A stretch of DNA of 5,459 nucleotides from Acidobacteriota bacterium (GTDB lineage: Bacteria > Acidobacteriota > Terriglobia > Terriglobales > Acidobacteriaceae): positions 1 through 5,459 of the forward strand of contig JAJZMO010000280.1 of assembly GCA_021798235.1 (NCBI GenBank), read 5' to 3'. Shown in pieces: positions 1 to 5,459 of the stretch (position 1 is its first letter; each line of letters begins with the position of its first letter). The notes under the pieces were generated by a model. The model was not told the origin of the DNA. It saw nothing but the letters and a program-made list of their open reading frames with translations, and did not search any database. Made by a program: the position numbers and the translations under genes.

Positions 1-2
1 AC

Positions 3-176
3 TCAGCGCCCCCAGAACTGCGTCACCTGCTCATGCATCGGCTGTGGCGAGGAGGGCACGGCGTTGAACATCTCCTCCACTGGTCCCGATGGAGAAGACA
101 GCATCAATTTCGCGCCCTGATCTGTCACTACAGAAAACGCGGCTCACCGCTACCTGACTTCTATTTACGACTGTAG
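3..176 (+). CDS. Transposase, C-terminal fragment (runs in from the left edge)
   Basis: An open frame enters from the window edge and ends at TAG 174-176, giving 57 residues. It contains a Trp/Arg/His-rich stretch reading HWSRWRRQHQFRA, followed by CHYRKRG. Tails of the form WSxWRRxHQ...HYRRR are, from my recollection of the family, typical of the C-terminus of DDE transposases often annotated as IS701-like. It is preceded by PELRHLLMHRLW, which fits the usual PEvRrLLaRL lead-in. The catalytic domain would lie to the left of the window, so whether the gene is intact cannot be judged. The IS family assignment is uncertain. No terminal inverted repeat could be identified downstream. The opposite strand also has a short open frame here, but it lacks any such recognisable pattern. 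Confidence 0.5.
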   Translation, partial: SAPPELRHLLMHRLWRGGHGVEHLLHWSRWRRQHQFRALICHYRKRGSPLPDFYLRL

Positions 177-295
177 TACTACCTAGTGTACTGGTGCACA
201 CGCCCTTGATGTGGAAACCCGCGTTACGCAACGCTAATGGGCTGTTTATGCTCCATTAACGGAGCCGACTGTAGGGTTGCATGAGGAGTGGCGGA

Positions 296-307
296 TATAT
301 GCATATA
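296..307. repeat. 12-bp perfect AT-rich palindrome at the small ORF start
   Basis: TATATGCATATA is a perfect 12-bp palindrome that includes the ATG at 299 of the small membrane-protein gene. It is followed by two more GCATA copies, at 310-314 and 318-322. It could be a repressor site or a translation-blocking structure. A 12-bp AT-rich palindrome can also arise by chance, so this is a weak regulatory candidate. Confidence 0.25.
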
Positions 308-442
308 GAGCATATTTGCATAGAGATGGCCACGGTACTCCTTGCGTGCAGTTCCATCGGCTTCATGCTATTTGTACTCAACAAATTCCATCGTGAGTCA
401 CAAAAGGTCAAGCAACATCGTGATAAAACATGGTCTTCTTAG
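299..442 (+). CDS. Small single-pass membrane protein (unknown function)
   Basis: The frame runs from ATG 299 to TAG 440-442 and encodes 47 residues. A strong Shine-Dalgarno sequence, GAGGAG at 283-288, sits 10 nt before the ATG. An internal ATG at 326 would give a 38-residue form but has a poorer upstream context. Residues about 11-28 form one hydrophobic helix (ATVLLACSSIGFMLFVLN). It is followed by a strongly basic tail (KFHRESQKVKQHRDK), which predicts N-out/C-in topology in the cytoplasmic membrane. The gene precedes the outer-membrane barrel gene on the same strand, with a 141-nt gap that contains a hairpin. It could be a KdpF-like or regulatory small protein, but the basic tail is unlike the KdpF sequences I know, so I assign no function. 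The LLAC at residues 14-17 resembles a lipobox, but the N-region lacks positive charge, so a lipoprotein is unlikely. Coding status rests on the ribosome binding site and the helix-plus-tail architecture. Confidence 0.5.
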   Translation: MHIEHICIEMATVLLACSSIGFMLFVLNKFHRESQKVKQHRDKTWSS

Positions 443-525
443 CGAGAAGACGGCCCACAGCTATTGATCGCCAATGTCCGATTTTTTGGTGAAGGGGCAC
501 GGAAATCTGGTGTTGCACGATCAGC

Positions 526-553
526 TGTGTCTGCGGAACACAACGCAGACACA
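526..553 (+). promoter_or_regulatory. Strong hairpin in the leader of the barrel-protein gene
   Basis: TGTGTCTGCG at 526-535 and CGCAGACACA at 544-553 are exact reverse complements around an 8-nt loop (GAACACAA). The structure lies 18 nt upstream of the GGAG ribosome binding site and 30 nt upstream of the GTG start. No T-run follows, so it is not a typical intrinsic terminator. It may be an mRNA stabiliser, an attenuator between the small gene and the barrel gene, or a dyad operator. Its presence argues that this stretch is untranslated leader and not part of the barrel protein. Confidence 0.45.
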
Positions 554-583
554 CCTCATCGGGTTCGTTATGGAGATATATCT

Positions 584-1804
584 GTGAAAGGTATCGTAAT
601 CGCAACAGCTCTTCTGGTAGGAAGCGTTGGCATTTCAGCGCAGGCTCAACAAAACACGGCTGGCTCGCCCCCTAAACCGGCAGATGCACGCACTCGGACG
701 GTTCTGCCACAGACTGCACTGGAACCGGCCGCAGCCCCCCTTAGTTCGCCGGCCATCACAGGCCCTCTACAAGCTGCGCATCCCATCACGTTGAACGGCG
801 GGCCGTTAGGAAAACTGTACCTTGACGGCGTACTTAGTGGAATGGGCATGGTTCAAGGAAGCCACGTCGCGGGCGATAGCTCCTCGGAAGCTGCGCTCTC
901 TGACGGCCAGATTTTCCTGCAAAAAGCAGAGGGCTGGTGGCAATTCTACGTTCAGGCAGGAGCATACAACATCCTTTCCCTGGGTGCGCCGTTTGTTGCA
1001 ACCGGCAAGCAGGTCAATGATCTTTATGGTCCGGTACCTGTTGCTTATCTGAAGCTCGTTCCGGCGAAGAACGCCTCCATTGAAGTCGGAGCGCTGCCCA
1101 CTTTGATAGGTGCAGAGTACACGTTCGATTTCGAAAATATGAATATCGAGCGAGGATTGCTTTGGAACCAGGAGAATGCAATCAATCGTGGCGTTCAAGT
1201 GAATCAGTCGATCGGTAAGCTTGCGTTGTCGTTTAGCTGGAATGATGGTTATTATTCAAATCGCTACTCATGGCTCAGTGGATCAGCCACTTATACAAAC
1301 GGCGCACAAAGCTTTTCATTTGTCGGAATGGGAAATCTGGGGCATACCGCATTTCAAACTATCGCCACGCCCGTACAGAACAACAGTGTTATGTATGCGC
1401 TAGAGTATGCATATACCAAAGGGAAGTGGATCATTCAACCCTATTATCAATATACCGATGTGCCGTCTGATTCCTCGATTGGCATCATAAAGGGAGCCAC
1501 AACCCAGGCAGGAGCAGTTCTGATAAGCCGTACTCTGGGTCACGGATTTTCACTCGCTGGCCGCGGCGAATATATCGCAAGTAGCGGAAGTGCAGCCGAG
1601 AACGCGCAGAATTTGTTGTACGGCCCGGGCAGCTCCGCTTGGTCTGCCACGATAACGCCCACCTACCAACGGCAGCGTTTCTTCGTACGCGGGGAAGCGT
1701 CAGTCGTTCACGCGACATCCATTACGAAGGGAGATGCCTTCGGCACAGCTGGTACAAATTCAAATCAAGCGCGCGGTGTTATTGAAATTGGCTTTCTGTT
1801 TTAA
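584..1804 (+). CDS. Outer-membrane beta-barrel protein, porin-like (BBP2/OmpL-like family)
   Basis: I chose the GTG at 584 because GGAG at 572-575 lies 8 nt upstream and the product then begins with a textbook signal peptide. That peptide is a Lys at residue 2, a hydrophobic core IVIATALLVGSVGIS, and an AQA cleavage site at residues 19-21. The frame extends upstream to a TTG at 464, but that extension is polar, lacks a ribosome binding site and crosses the 526-553 hairpin. After cleavage comes a Pro/Ala-rich linker (about 28-68). From about residue 70 to the end there are alternating amphipathic strands rich in Tyr, Trp, Gly and Ser (for example WWQFYVQAGAYN, KWIIQPYYQY, FFVRGEASVV). The last residue is Phe in EIGFLF, the usual barrel-assembly signal. 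At 406 residues it fits the BBP2-type barrels common in acidobacteria; I recognise the pattern but cannot run a profile. It should sit in the outer membrane and may pass ions or small solutes. A link to potassium uptake is inferred only from the nearby kdp genes. Confidence 0.75.
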   Translation: MKGIVIATALLVGSVGISAQAQQNTAGSPPKPADARTRTVLPQTALEPAAAPLSSPAITGPLQAAHPITLNGGPLGKLYLDGVLSGMGMVQGSHVAGDSSSEAALSDGQIFLQKAEGWWQFYVQAGAYNILSLGAPFVATGKQVNDLYGPVPVAYLKLVPAKNASIEVGALPTLIGAEYTFDFENMNIERGLLWNQENAINRGVQVNQSIGKLALSFSWNDGYYSNRYSWLSGSATYTNGAQSFSFVGMGNLGHTAFQTIATPVQNNSVMYALEYAYTKGKWIIQPYYQYTDVPSDSSIGIIKGATTQAGAVLISRTLGHGFSLAGRGEYIASSGSAAENAQNLLYGPGSSAWSATITPTYQRQRFFVRGEASVVHATSITKGDAFGTAGTNSNQARGVIEIGFLF

Positions 1805-1855
1805 GGCCCCCCTGAAGAACTCCCCGATCCAGAGCTGTGGTGGGTAATGTGGAGT

Positions 1856-1862
1856 GGAGGAG
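1856..1862 (+). promoter_or_regulatory. Shine-Dalgarno of the IS5-type transposase remnant
   Basis: GGAGGAG lies 10 nt before the ATG at 1873. It fixes the start of the transposase remnant there and not at the further upstream GTG at 1837, whose extra residues do not look like the family. Confidence 0.5.
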
Positions 1863-1872
1863 AAGATCGCGC

Positions 1873-2082
1873 ATGCGGCAGATGACGTTGGCCCAGCAAG
1901 CGGAGTTTCAGCGCGATTCGAAGAAGACCCGTCGGGAGCAGTTTCTGGAAGAGATGGATGCGGTGATGCCGTCGGCCGGGTTGTTGGCTTTGGTCGCGCC
2001 GCATTATTCGAAGAGCGAGATGAGCCGCAAGCCTGTGGGGCTTTAGATCATGTTGCGGGTTTACTTTCTGCAGCAGCGGTTG
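1873..2082 (+). pseudogene. IS5-family transposase, truncated N-terminal remnant with amber stop
   Basis: The reading frame starts MRQMTLAQQAEFQ and continues with KKTRREQFLEEMDAVMP, LLALVAPHY and KPVGL. I recognise this as the N-terminal (DUF772/InsH-type) region of IS5-group transposases. It is interrupted by TAG at 2044-2046, where the family usually has a Glu codon (GLEIMLR), so a single G-to-T change explains it. Family-like sequence resumes in the same frame as IMLRVYFLQQ (2047-2076), then RL where WF or WL is usual, suggesting a TGG-to-CGG change. After about 2082 no transposase sequence is recognisable. The DDE catalytic domain is absent, and the downstream limit must be a deletion or recombination point. 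From 2083 to 2207 I see nothing identifiable. This is a dead element lying between the convergent barrel and kdpD-like genes. Confidence 0.75.
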
Positions 2083-2207
2083 CCGGATCGAGAGCTTCCT
2101 CGGCTTCGTCCACCTTGCCTGCCCTCACATGCTGCTCGCATATTTATGAGGCCAGTTCTAGCATCTACAACTGCAGTATTAGACGCTTGAGGAAGTGACA
2201 ATGCGGG

Positions 2208-3377
2208 TCAGGAATGCCCATGCGATGCGCGCACCGCTCTGTCTGCTACGACGGTAACGCGAATACCTGTCGCCCTCCGCACGATCTGCAAAACCGGGTC
2301 ATTCGTCCAGAGATGAGCCCAAGGAAGGATTTTCGGCCGAGCAACAAGAATATGTGTGATCTGATTCCGACGCGAAAAACTTAAGATCGTCTCTGCTACG
2401 TCATCTCCTTCAAGGATTCTGGTTTCGATGTTAAGATTCCGGGCAAATCTAAGGTGACGCTCGATAGCCTCCTGCACGCCCCTTAAGGATTTAGATCCCT
2501 TTCGTTGAACTACCGACACAACAAAGCAGTCTGCGTCAAGGTAGTCGGCCATCCGGCGTCCTCTTCTAATCAGCATCGCGCTCGCAGGGTACTCAGTAAC
2601 ATAAACCAGAATTCGATCCAGATGCCGCTCGACAATATCCGAGGTATGCCTATCTCCTCGCGATTTGATTGCCTGAACGGTATCCTTAGATTCCAATTCG
2701 TGCGCAGTTTGACGCAATGCAAGCTCACGAAGAGCTGTCAATGTGGATTCCTTGAAGAAATTATCGAGTGCGCGTTGTGCCTTGTCTAAGGGGTAGATGA
2801 CTCCCCGCCTAAAACGGTTCAGCAACGCGCCCTCAGTTGCGTCGACCATAATGACCTCTGCAGCGCTCTTGATGAACCAGTCCGGCACAGTCTCGCGCAT
2901 CCGTATTCCGGTGATGCGGAAAACATCATCGTTGAGACTCTCGAGATGTTGAATGTTCATATTGGTCATCACATCTATCCCTTCGTTGAGAATGACCTGA
3001 ACATCTTCCCATCGCTTTGCTCGCGGTGAACTCGGAACATTAGTGTGCGCAAGCTCGTCGACAACACAAATGGCCGGGCGTCTTTTCAATATGCGATCGG
3101 TGTCCATTTCCTGAAAAACAGCTCCACGATAAACGCAGGTTCGAGTAGGTATCATCTCAAGCCCTACGGTCTTCGCAATCGTATCCTTACGCCCATGTGA
3201 CTCAAAATATCCAATCGCCACATCTTTGCCTTGACGACGGAGCTGCTGAGCATCCTCCAACATGCGAAAGGTCTTTCCTACGCCTGCGGCATAGCCCAAA
3301 TACAGATGGAGAGAACCGCACCTCGTTTTTGAGGGGTCCTCGTCGCCTCCATCAACTCTCGGGGAATACAACGACAT
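2208..3377 (-). CDS. kdpD: Truncated KdpD: sensor domain plus USP domain, no histidine kinase
   Basis: The product has 389 residues. The start is the ATG at 3377-3375 because an excellent GGAGGGG lies 4-10 nt before it; the open frame extends 21 codons further upstream into the preceding gene. Residues about 20-230 are the KdpD sensor domain with all its hallmarks: P-loop GYAAGVGKT (28-36), ESHGRKDT (59-66), Walker B VVDELAHTN (105-113), KRWEDV (121-126), NIQHLESLND (141-150), RETVPD (161-166) and LRELALRQT (217-225). Residues about 254-378 are a universal-stress-protein domain (RILVYVTE..., GDDVAETILSFSRR, HILVARPK). The protein ends there. A full KdpD, about 890 residues, would continue with four membrane helices and a histidine kinase. 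The ending coincides with a domain boundary, so this is a short form and not a random break; short KdpDs are known from Anabaena. It should be cytoplasmic and may bind ATP and respond to potassium or a nucleotide. It cannot phosphorylate KdpE as a histidine kinase. It overlaps the upstream paralogue by 26 nt. Confidence 0.9.
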   Translation of the reverse strand: MSLYSPRVDGGDEDPSKTRCGSLHLYLGYAAGVGKTFRMLEDAQQLRRQGKDVAIGYFESHGRKDTIAKTVGLEMIPTRTCVYRGAVFQEMDTDRILKRRPAICVVDELAHTNVPSSPRAKRWEDVQVILNEGIDVMTNMNIQHLESLNDDVFRITGIRMRETVPDWFIKSAAEVIMVDATEGALLNRFRRGVIYPLDKAQRALDNFFKESTLTALRELALRQTAHELESKDTVQAIKSRGDRHTSDIVERHLDRILVYVTEYPASAMLIRRGRRMADYLDADCFVVSVVQRKGSKSLRGVQEAIERHLRFARNLNIETRILEGDDVAETILSFSRRNQITHILVARPKILPWAHLWTNDPVLQIVRRATGIRVTVVADRAVRASHGHS

Positions 3378-4452
3378 CGATCCCCTCCGCAGCCCGGATA
3401 AGGCGGGCGGGCACGTCACCCCGAAGGCGGGTCCACGCACCCGGAATTACAGAACCACGACCGACAAATATCTGAGTAATGCCTTTCTGGCGAGCATACC
3501 TGAGAATGCCTTCGACAGGATCGCATCCACTCAGCAAATGGATTTCCGCGCCCAGCTCATTCGCGAACTTCAAATTTTCTGCAAGGACGTCTTTACCGTC
3601 TTTCGATGCGTTTCCCGGATCGAGATAAGCTACATGAAATTCCCCTTGAAAGCGGTCAGCGTTACGGCGCCCGCTCTCCAACATCCTCCTGGCTATCGAG
3701 CCAGTCGTGATATAGACTAGGATGCGTTCCTGAACACCCCAGGTGGGATCAATACCTTGTGCTCGTAGATAAGCTTCAAGCTGACGGTCAACAATCGAGG
3801 CAGCCACAAGCAGCGCAAGTTCCCTGAGTCGAGAGAGCTTGTGCTTTTCCGCCAGCCGCTTTGCAGGATCCACAATTTCATCGAATGCACTTTCTTCAGA
3901 GGGCGCATCCACGACTGTGATCTCATCTACACTGTTCTCCAAGAAGGACTGAGGGATGATGAAGTCTGCACGCCTTCCTGTGATGCGTTCGATCTCTTGC
4001 TGGAGTATCTCCAGATACTGAATATTGACAGTGGCCAACACAGAAATGCCCGCATCGAGAAGGCGCTCCACGTCTTGCCAGCGATGAGCATGCAGGGCAC
4101 CTGGAGGATTGTCGTATGCCAAACCGTCAATCACTGCTGCTCCCGGCCGACGCTGAATCACCGCTTCTAGGTTGATGACCTCCGTATGGTCCATTTGAAC
4201 CGTCGGGATTGCTTCGAGATGTTTGAGGATGGCTTGAACTACGGGGGGATAATTAGGCTGCAATGCAACTATAACGACGTCTTGTCCTCGCTCGCTCCGA
4301 CGACGCGCCTCGTCTAGCATTTGAAAAGACTTGCCGACTCCACTCGCGTATCCCAGGAACAACTTCAATTTGCCGCGTTGGCGCCTGCGTTCTTCCAGCT
4401 CTATTTCTGAAAGCAACTCGTCAGGATTGCGACGATGATAGGCTTCGGGCAT
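3352..4452 (-). CDS. KdpD-like sensor/USP protein with degenerate nucleotide motifs
   Basis: The product has 366 residues from ATG 4452-4450; no strong Shine-Dalgarno is seen. After a charged N-terminus it has a KdpD sensor domain (about 27-230) and a USP domain (about 242-364, RILVYITT..., VEGILRYARQKGITQIFVGRG), ending in VVVFPES. It has no membrane segments and no histidine kinase. Walker A is intact (GYASGVGKS, 34-42), and HRWQDVERLL, TVNIQYLE and LRELAL are recognisable. Other signatures have changed: the ESHGR/ETHGR motif is replaced by LQPNYPP (64-70), DELAHTN has become DGLAYDN (109-115), losing the acidic Glu and the His, and RETVPD is gone. The family relation is therefore clear but the catalytic set is incomplete, so it may be a nucleotide-binding pseudo-ATPase or a partner of the canonical copy downstream. 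The shared GYA-GVGK P-loop and tandem order suggest duplication and divergence. It lies 450 bp downstream of kdpC and could be read from the kdp promoter or its own. Confidence 0.85.
   Translation of the reverse strand: MPEAYHRRNPDELLSEIELEERRRQRGKLKLFLGYASGVGKSFQMLDEARRRSERGQDVVIVALQPNYPPVVQAILKHLEAIPTVQMDHTEVINLEAVIQRRPGAAVIDGLAYDNPPGALHAHRWQDVERLLDAGISVLATVNIQYLEILQQEIERITGRRADFIIPQSFLENSVDEITVVDAPSEESAFDEIVDPAKRLAEKHKLSRLRELALLVAASIVDRQLEAYLRAQGIDPTWGVQERILVYITTGSIARRMLESGRRNADRFQGEFHVAYLDPGNASKDGKDVLAENLKFANELGAEIHLLSGCDPVEGILRYARQKGITQIFVGRGSVIPGAWTRLRGDVPARLIRAAEGIDVVVFPES
3382..3388 (-). promoter_or_regulatory. Shine-Dalgarno of the downstream kdpD-like gene, inside the upstream gene
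   Basis: On the minus strand GGAGGGG precedes the ATG at 3377 by 4 nt (6 nt from the GGAGG core). It lies within the last codons of the upstream kdpD-like gene. With the 26-nt overlap of the reading frames this points to translational coupling, and it decides the start of the downstream gene. Confidence 0.65.
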
Positions 4453-4495
4453 TTGATTCTATTGCATCCACGCCTTTCGAAGAATGTTATGCAGG

Positions 4496-4512
4496 GCCCG
4501 TGCACCACGGGC
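4496..4512 (-). repeat. GC-rich hairpin upstream of the kdpD-like pair
   Basis: GCCCGTG at 4496-4502 and CACGGGC at 4506-4512 are exact reverse complements around a 3-nt loop. The structure lies about 45 nt before the ATG at 4452. No T-run follows on the minus strand. It could be an attenuator-like or processing structure in the leader. At 7 bp, chance is not excluded. Confidence 0.3.
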
Positions 4513-4853
4513 GTCCGGTAAGCTTCACCTTCGACATCTCTACAAGATGAATGCTTGCTCCGACCATGGGCAGTCTCGCGCAGCCGCAGGCCATAGCCCA
4601 TACTGCATAGATGTTTTGGAGGAACCCGGACTGCGAAGAGTGCTGGATGCTGTCCTGAGAGCATCGGGAGTATGCTGATCGTTGATGTCGTAAAGAAGCA
4701 CATCGAACTAATGTTTGCCTACCATGTCCGCCCTCTGTTTTAACACACTCAGGATAAGGCGAGCACATGTTGACAACCCTCTTACGATTGCTACACATCG
4801 TCCGTGATCTCCGAAAACAGCGCCCTACATCTCACTCGAAGGTGGGTCACCGA

Positions 4854-4898
4854 GTACCCGCCTAGGCCACTACTCATAAGATCGTTTTGGCGGAGTAC
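4854..4898 (-). repeat. Inverted repeat just behind kdpC
   Basis: GTACCCGCC at 4854-4862 pairs with GGCGGAGTAC at 4889-4898, giving nine base pairs with one bulged base around a 26-nt loop. The repeat starts 5 bp after the kdpC stop. There is no U-tract, so it is more likely an mRNA 3'-end stabiliser than an intrinsic terminator, if it is functional at all. Confidence 0.3.
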
Positions 4899-4902
4899 CA
4901 TT

Positions 4903-5459
4903 TTACTTCCGAAACGGATATTTCTTATTCAGCGCCAGGTTCAGGAGCAATACATTAACCCTAGGCTCCCCAATGAATCCGAGAGACGGCTTGGTCGTCG
5001 CTTGAGCAATCAACGTTCGCACTTGATCCAGGCGGATATGGCGAACCTTCGCCACCCGTCCCGCTTGTAGATATGCATTCGCCGGGCTGATGTCCGGATC
5101 CAACCCTGACGCAGATCCAGTGACTGCGTCTGCTGGGATCTGGATTTTGGGAGTGAATATCAGCGGCTTCTTTCGGTCATTGAACGCTTCGATCAGCTTT
5201 ACATCATCGAGCTTACCCTTTGCGTTTTCGAACTGGCTCAGCGGCACTGAAGATGTATAAGGTATATTGTTTTCCACGCAATAATGGACAATGCGGTCTT
5301 CAATCCCATCGAAACTAACAGTCTTCTTCCCTGCGCTATCGGTAGTGACAGCCCCATACAACAATTTCGCACTGGTCGGACCAAGATTAGATCCGCCGCT
5401 TTGCGTCGCGTCGTAACCGCTCCCGGCAGACGATGGCCGCGGATGGAAATACTGGGGCT
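4903..5459 (-). CDS. kdpC: Potassium-transporting ATPase subunit KdpC, 3' part
   Basis: 184 residues are visible. The N-terminus, with its single membrane anchor, lies beyond the right edge. The visible part begins with YFHPRPS, continues with [17 protein letters not shown], and later has [38 protein letters not shown] and the stop TAA 4905-4903. These are the standard conserved blocks of KdpC in the same order. KdpC is the small periplasm-facing subunit of KdpFABC, the P-type ATPase for high-affinity potassium uptake, and it assists the KdpA/KdpB complex. Between GGSNL and ASGLD the protein carries about 50 more residues than the E. coli subunit (5137-5361), including [15 protein letters not shown] and [14 protein letters not shown] recall similar insertions in acidobacterial KdpC. 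kdpA and kdpB are expected just outside the window. The gene is intact as far as seen. Confidence 0.95.
   Translation of the reverse strand, partial: PQYFHPRPSSAGSGYDATQSGGSNLGPTSAKLLYGAVTTDSAGKKTVSFDGIEDRIVHYCVENNIPYTSSVPLSQFENAKGKLDDVKLIEAFNDRKKPLIFTPKIQIPADAVTGSASGLDPDISPANAYLQAGRVAKVRHIRLDQVRTLIAQATTKPSLGFIGEPRVNVLLLNLALNKKYPFRK

Larger units (their letters stand above)
4453..4902. other. 450-bp intergenic stretch between kdpC and the kdpD-like pair
   Basis: No convincing gene is seen on either strand. Open frames of up to about 100 codons occur on the minus strand (4798-4487, 4703-4401), but they overlap one another in different frames, are rich in Cys, Ser, His and Arg, and resemble no family I know. 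A 36-codon frame (4901-4791, minus) begins 1 nt after the kdpC stop. It has GGAAG 4 nt before its ATG, but its product is not recognisable. Two inverted repeats are annotated separately. I find no well-matched minus-strand promoter. The stretch may be a long leader of the kdpD-like pair, or the remains of a deleted gene. Confidence 0.4.

Noticed and set aside
31..231. 66-codon minus-strand frame opposite the transposase tail
   Set aside because: No recognisable motif; the plus-strand frame carries the transposase-like WSRWRRQHQ...CHYRKRG pattern, so this is a shadow.
488..518. GG...GC pair resembling a sigma-54 promoter ahead of the barrel gene
   Set aside because: The distance between the GG and GC elements is well beyond the fixed 10-bp spacing sigma-54 needs.
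464..583. N-terminal extension of the barrel protein from a TTG at 464
   Set aside because: The 40 extra residues are polar, hide the signal peptide, have no ribosome binding site and span the perfect hairpin. The GTG at 584 has a proper GGAG and an immediate signal sequence.
1854..2198. 114-codon plus-strand frame overlapping the IS remnant
   Set aside because: It is a +1-shifted reading of the transposase remnant; the Ala/Ser/Gly-rich product resembles nothing.
3378..3440. Upstream start at 3440 for the second kdpD-like gene
   Set aside because: The 21 added residues are an out-of-frame reading of the upstream gene, and the ATG at 3377 has a near-ideal GGAGGGG in front of it.
4770..4797. 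Plus-strand TTGACA followed by TACACA at 16-bp spacing, as a promoter
   Set aside because: Good -35 match, but it points away from any plus-strand gene and into kdpC antisense; a chance match is more likely, though an antisense RNA cannot be excluded.
4487..4798. 103-codon minus-strand frame in the kdpC-kdpD interval
   Set aside because: Cys-, Ser- and Arg-rich composition, overlapping competing frames of similar length, no ribosome binding site and no family resemblance.

Overview
The window (about 50-55% G+C by eye) looks like chromosomal DNA from an acidobacterium of the Terriglobia/Granulicella/Edaphobacter type. This rests on three things: a KdpC with a long central insertion, an outer-membrane barrel that resembles the BBP2/OmpL-like porin family, and KdpD proteins reduced to their cytoplasmic sensor half. 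The taxon is an inference from recalled family features, not a database result.

Layout. Plus strand, left: the C-terminal tail of a DDE-type transposase runs in from the window edge (to 176). It is followed by an unannotated-looking small single-pass membrane protein with a good ribosome binding site (299-442). After a leader carrying a perfect 10-bp hairpin (526-553) comes a signal-peptide-bearing outer-membrane beta-barrel protein (GTG start at 584, end 1804). Directly behind it lies the broken 5' end of an IS5-type transposase gene (1873 to about 2082), with an in-frame amber stop and then loss of recognisable sequence. The small-protein/barrel pair is therefore bracketed by two insertion-sequence remnants.

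Minus strand, right to left: the 3' part of kdpC (5459 to 4903); a 450-bp stretch with no convincing gene but several inverted repeats; then two tandem, overlapping genes (4452-3352 and 3377-2208). Each encodes only a KdpD sensor domain plus a universal-stress-protein (USP) domain. Neither has the transmembrane block, PAS/GAF-like region or histidine kinase of a full KdpD, and no kdpE is visible. The barrel gene and the kdpD-like genes converge on the IS remnant.

How the parts may work together. KdpC is the small subunit of the KdpFABC high-affinity potassium-pumping ATPase, and the rest of that operon presumably lies beyond the right edge. The two KdpD-like proteins are soluble and kinase-less, so they cannot act as classical sensor kinases by themselves. 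The downstream one keeps every KdpD P-loop signature. The upstream one keeps Walker A but has lost the acidic Walker B partner and the HGR motif. An active/degenerate pair acting on the pump, or on a KdpD/KdpE encoded elsewhere, is the most interesting possibility here, and it is a hypothesis. The barrel protein could provide outer-membrane passage for the same system, but only proximity supports that.
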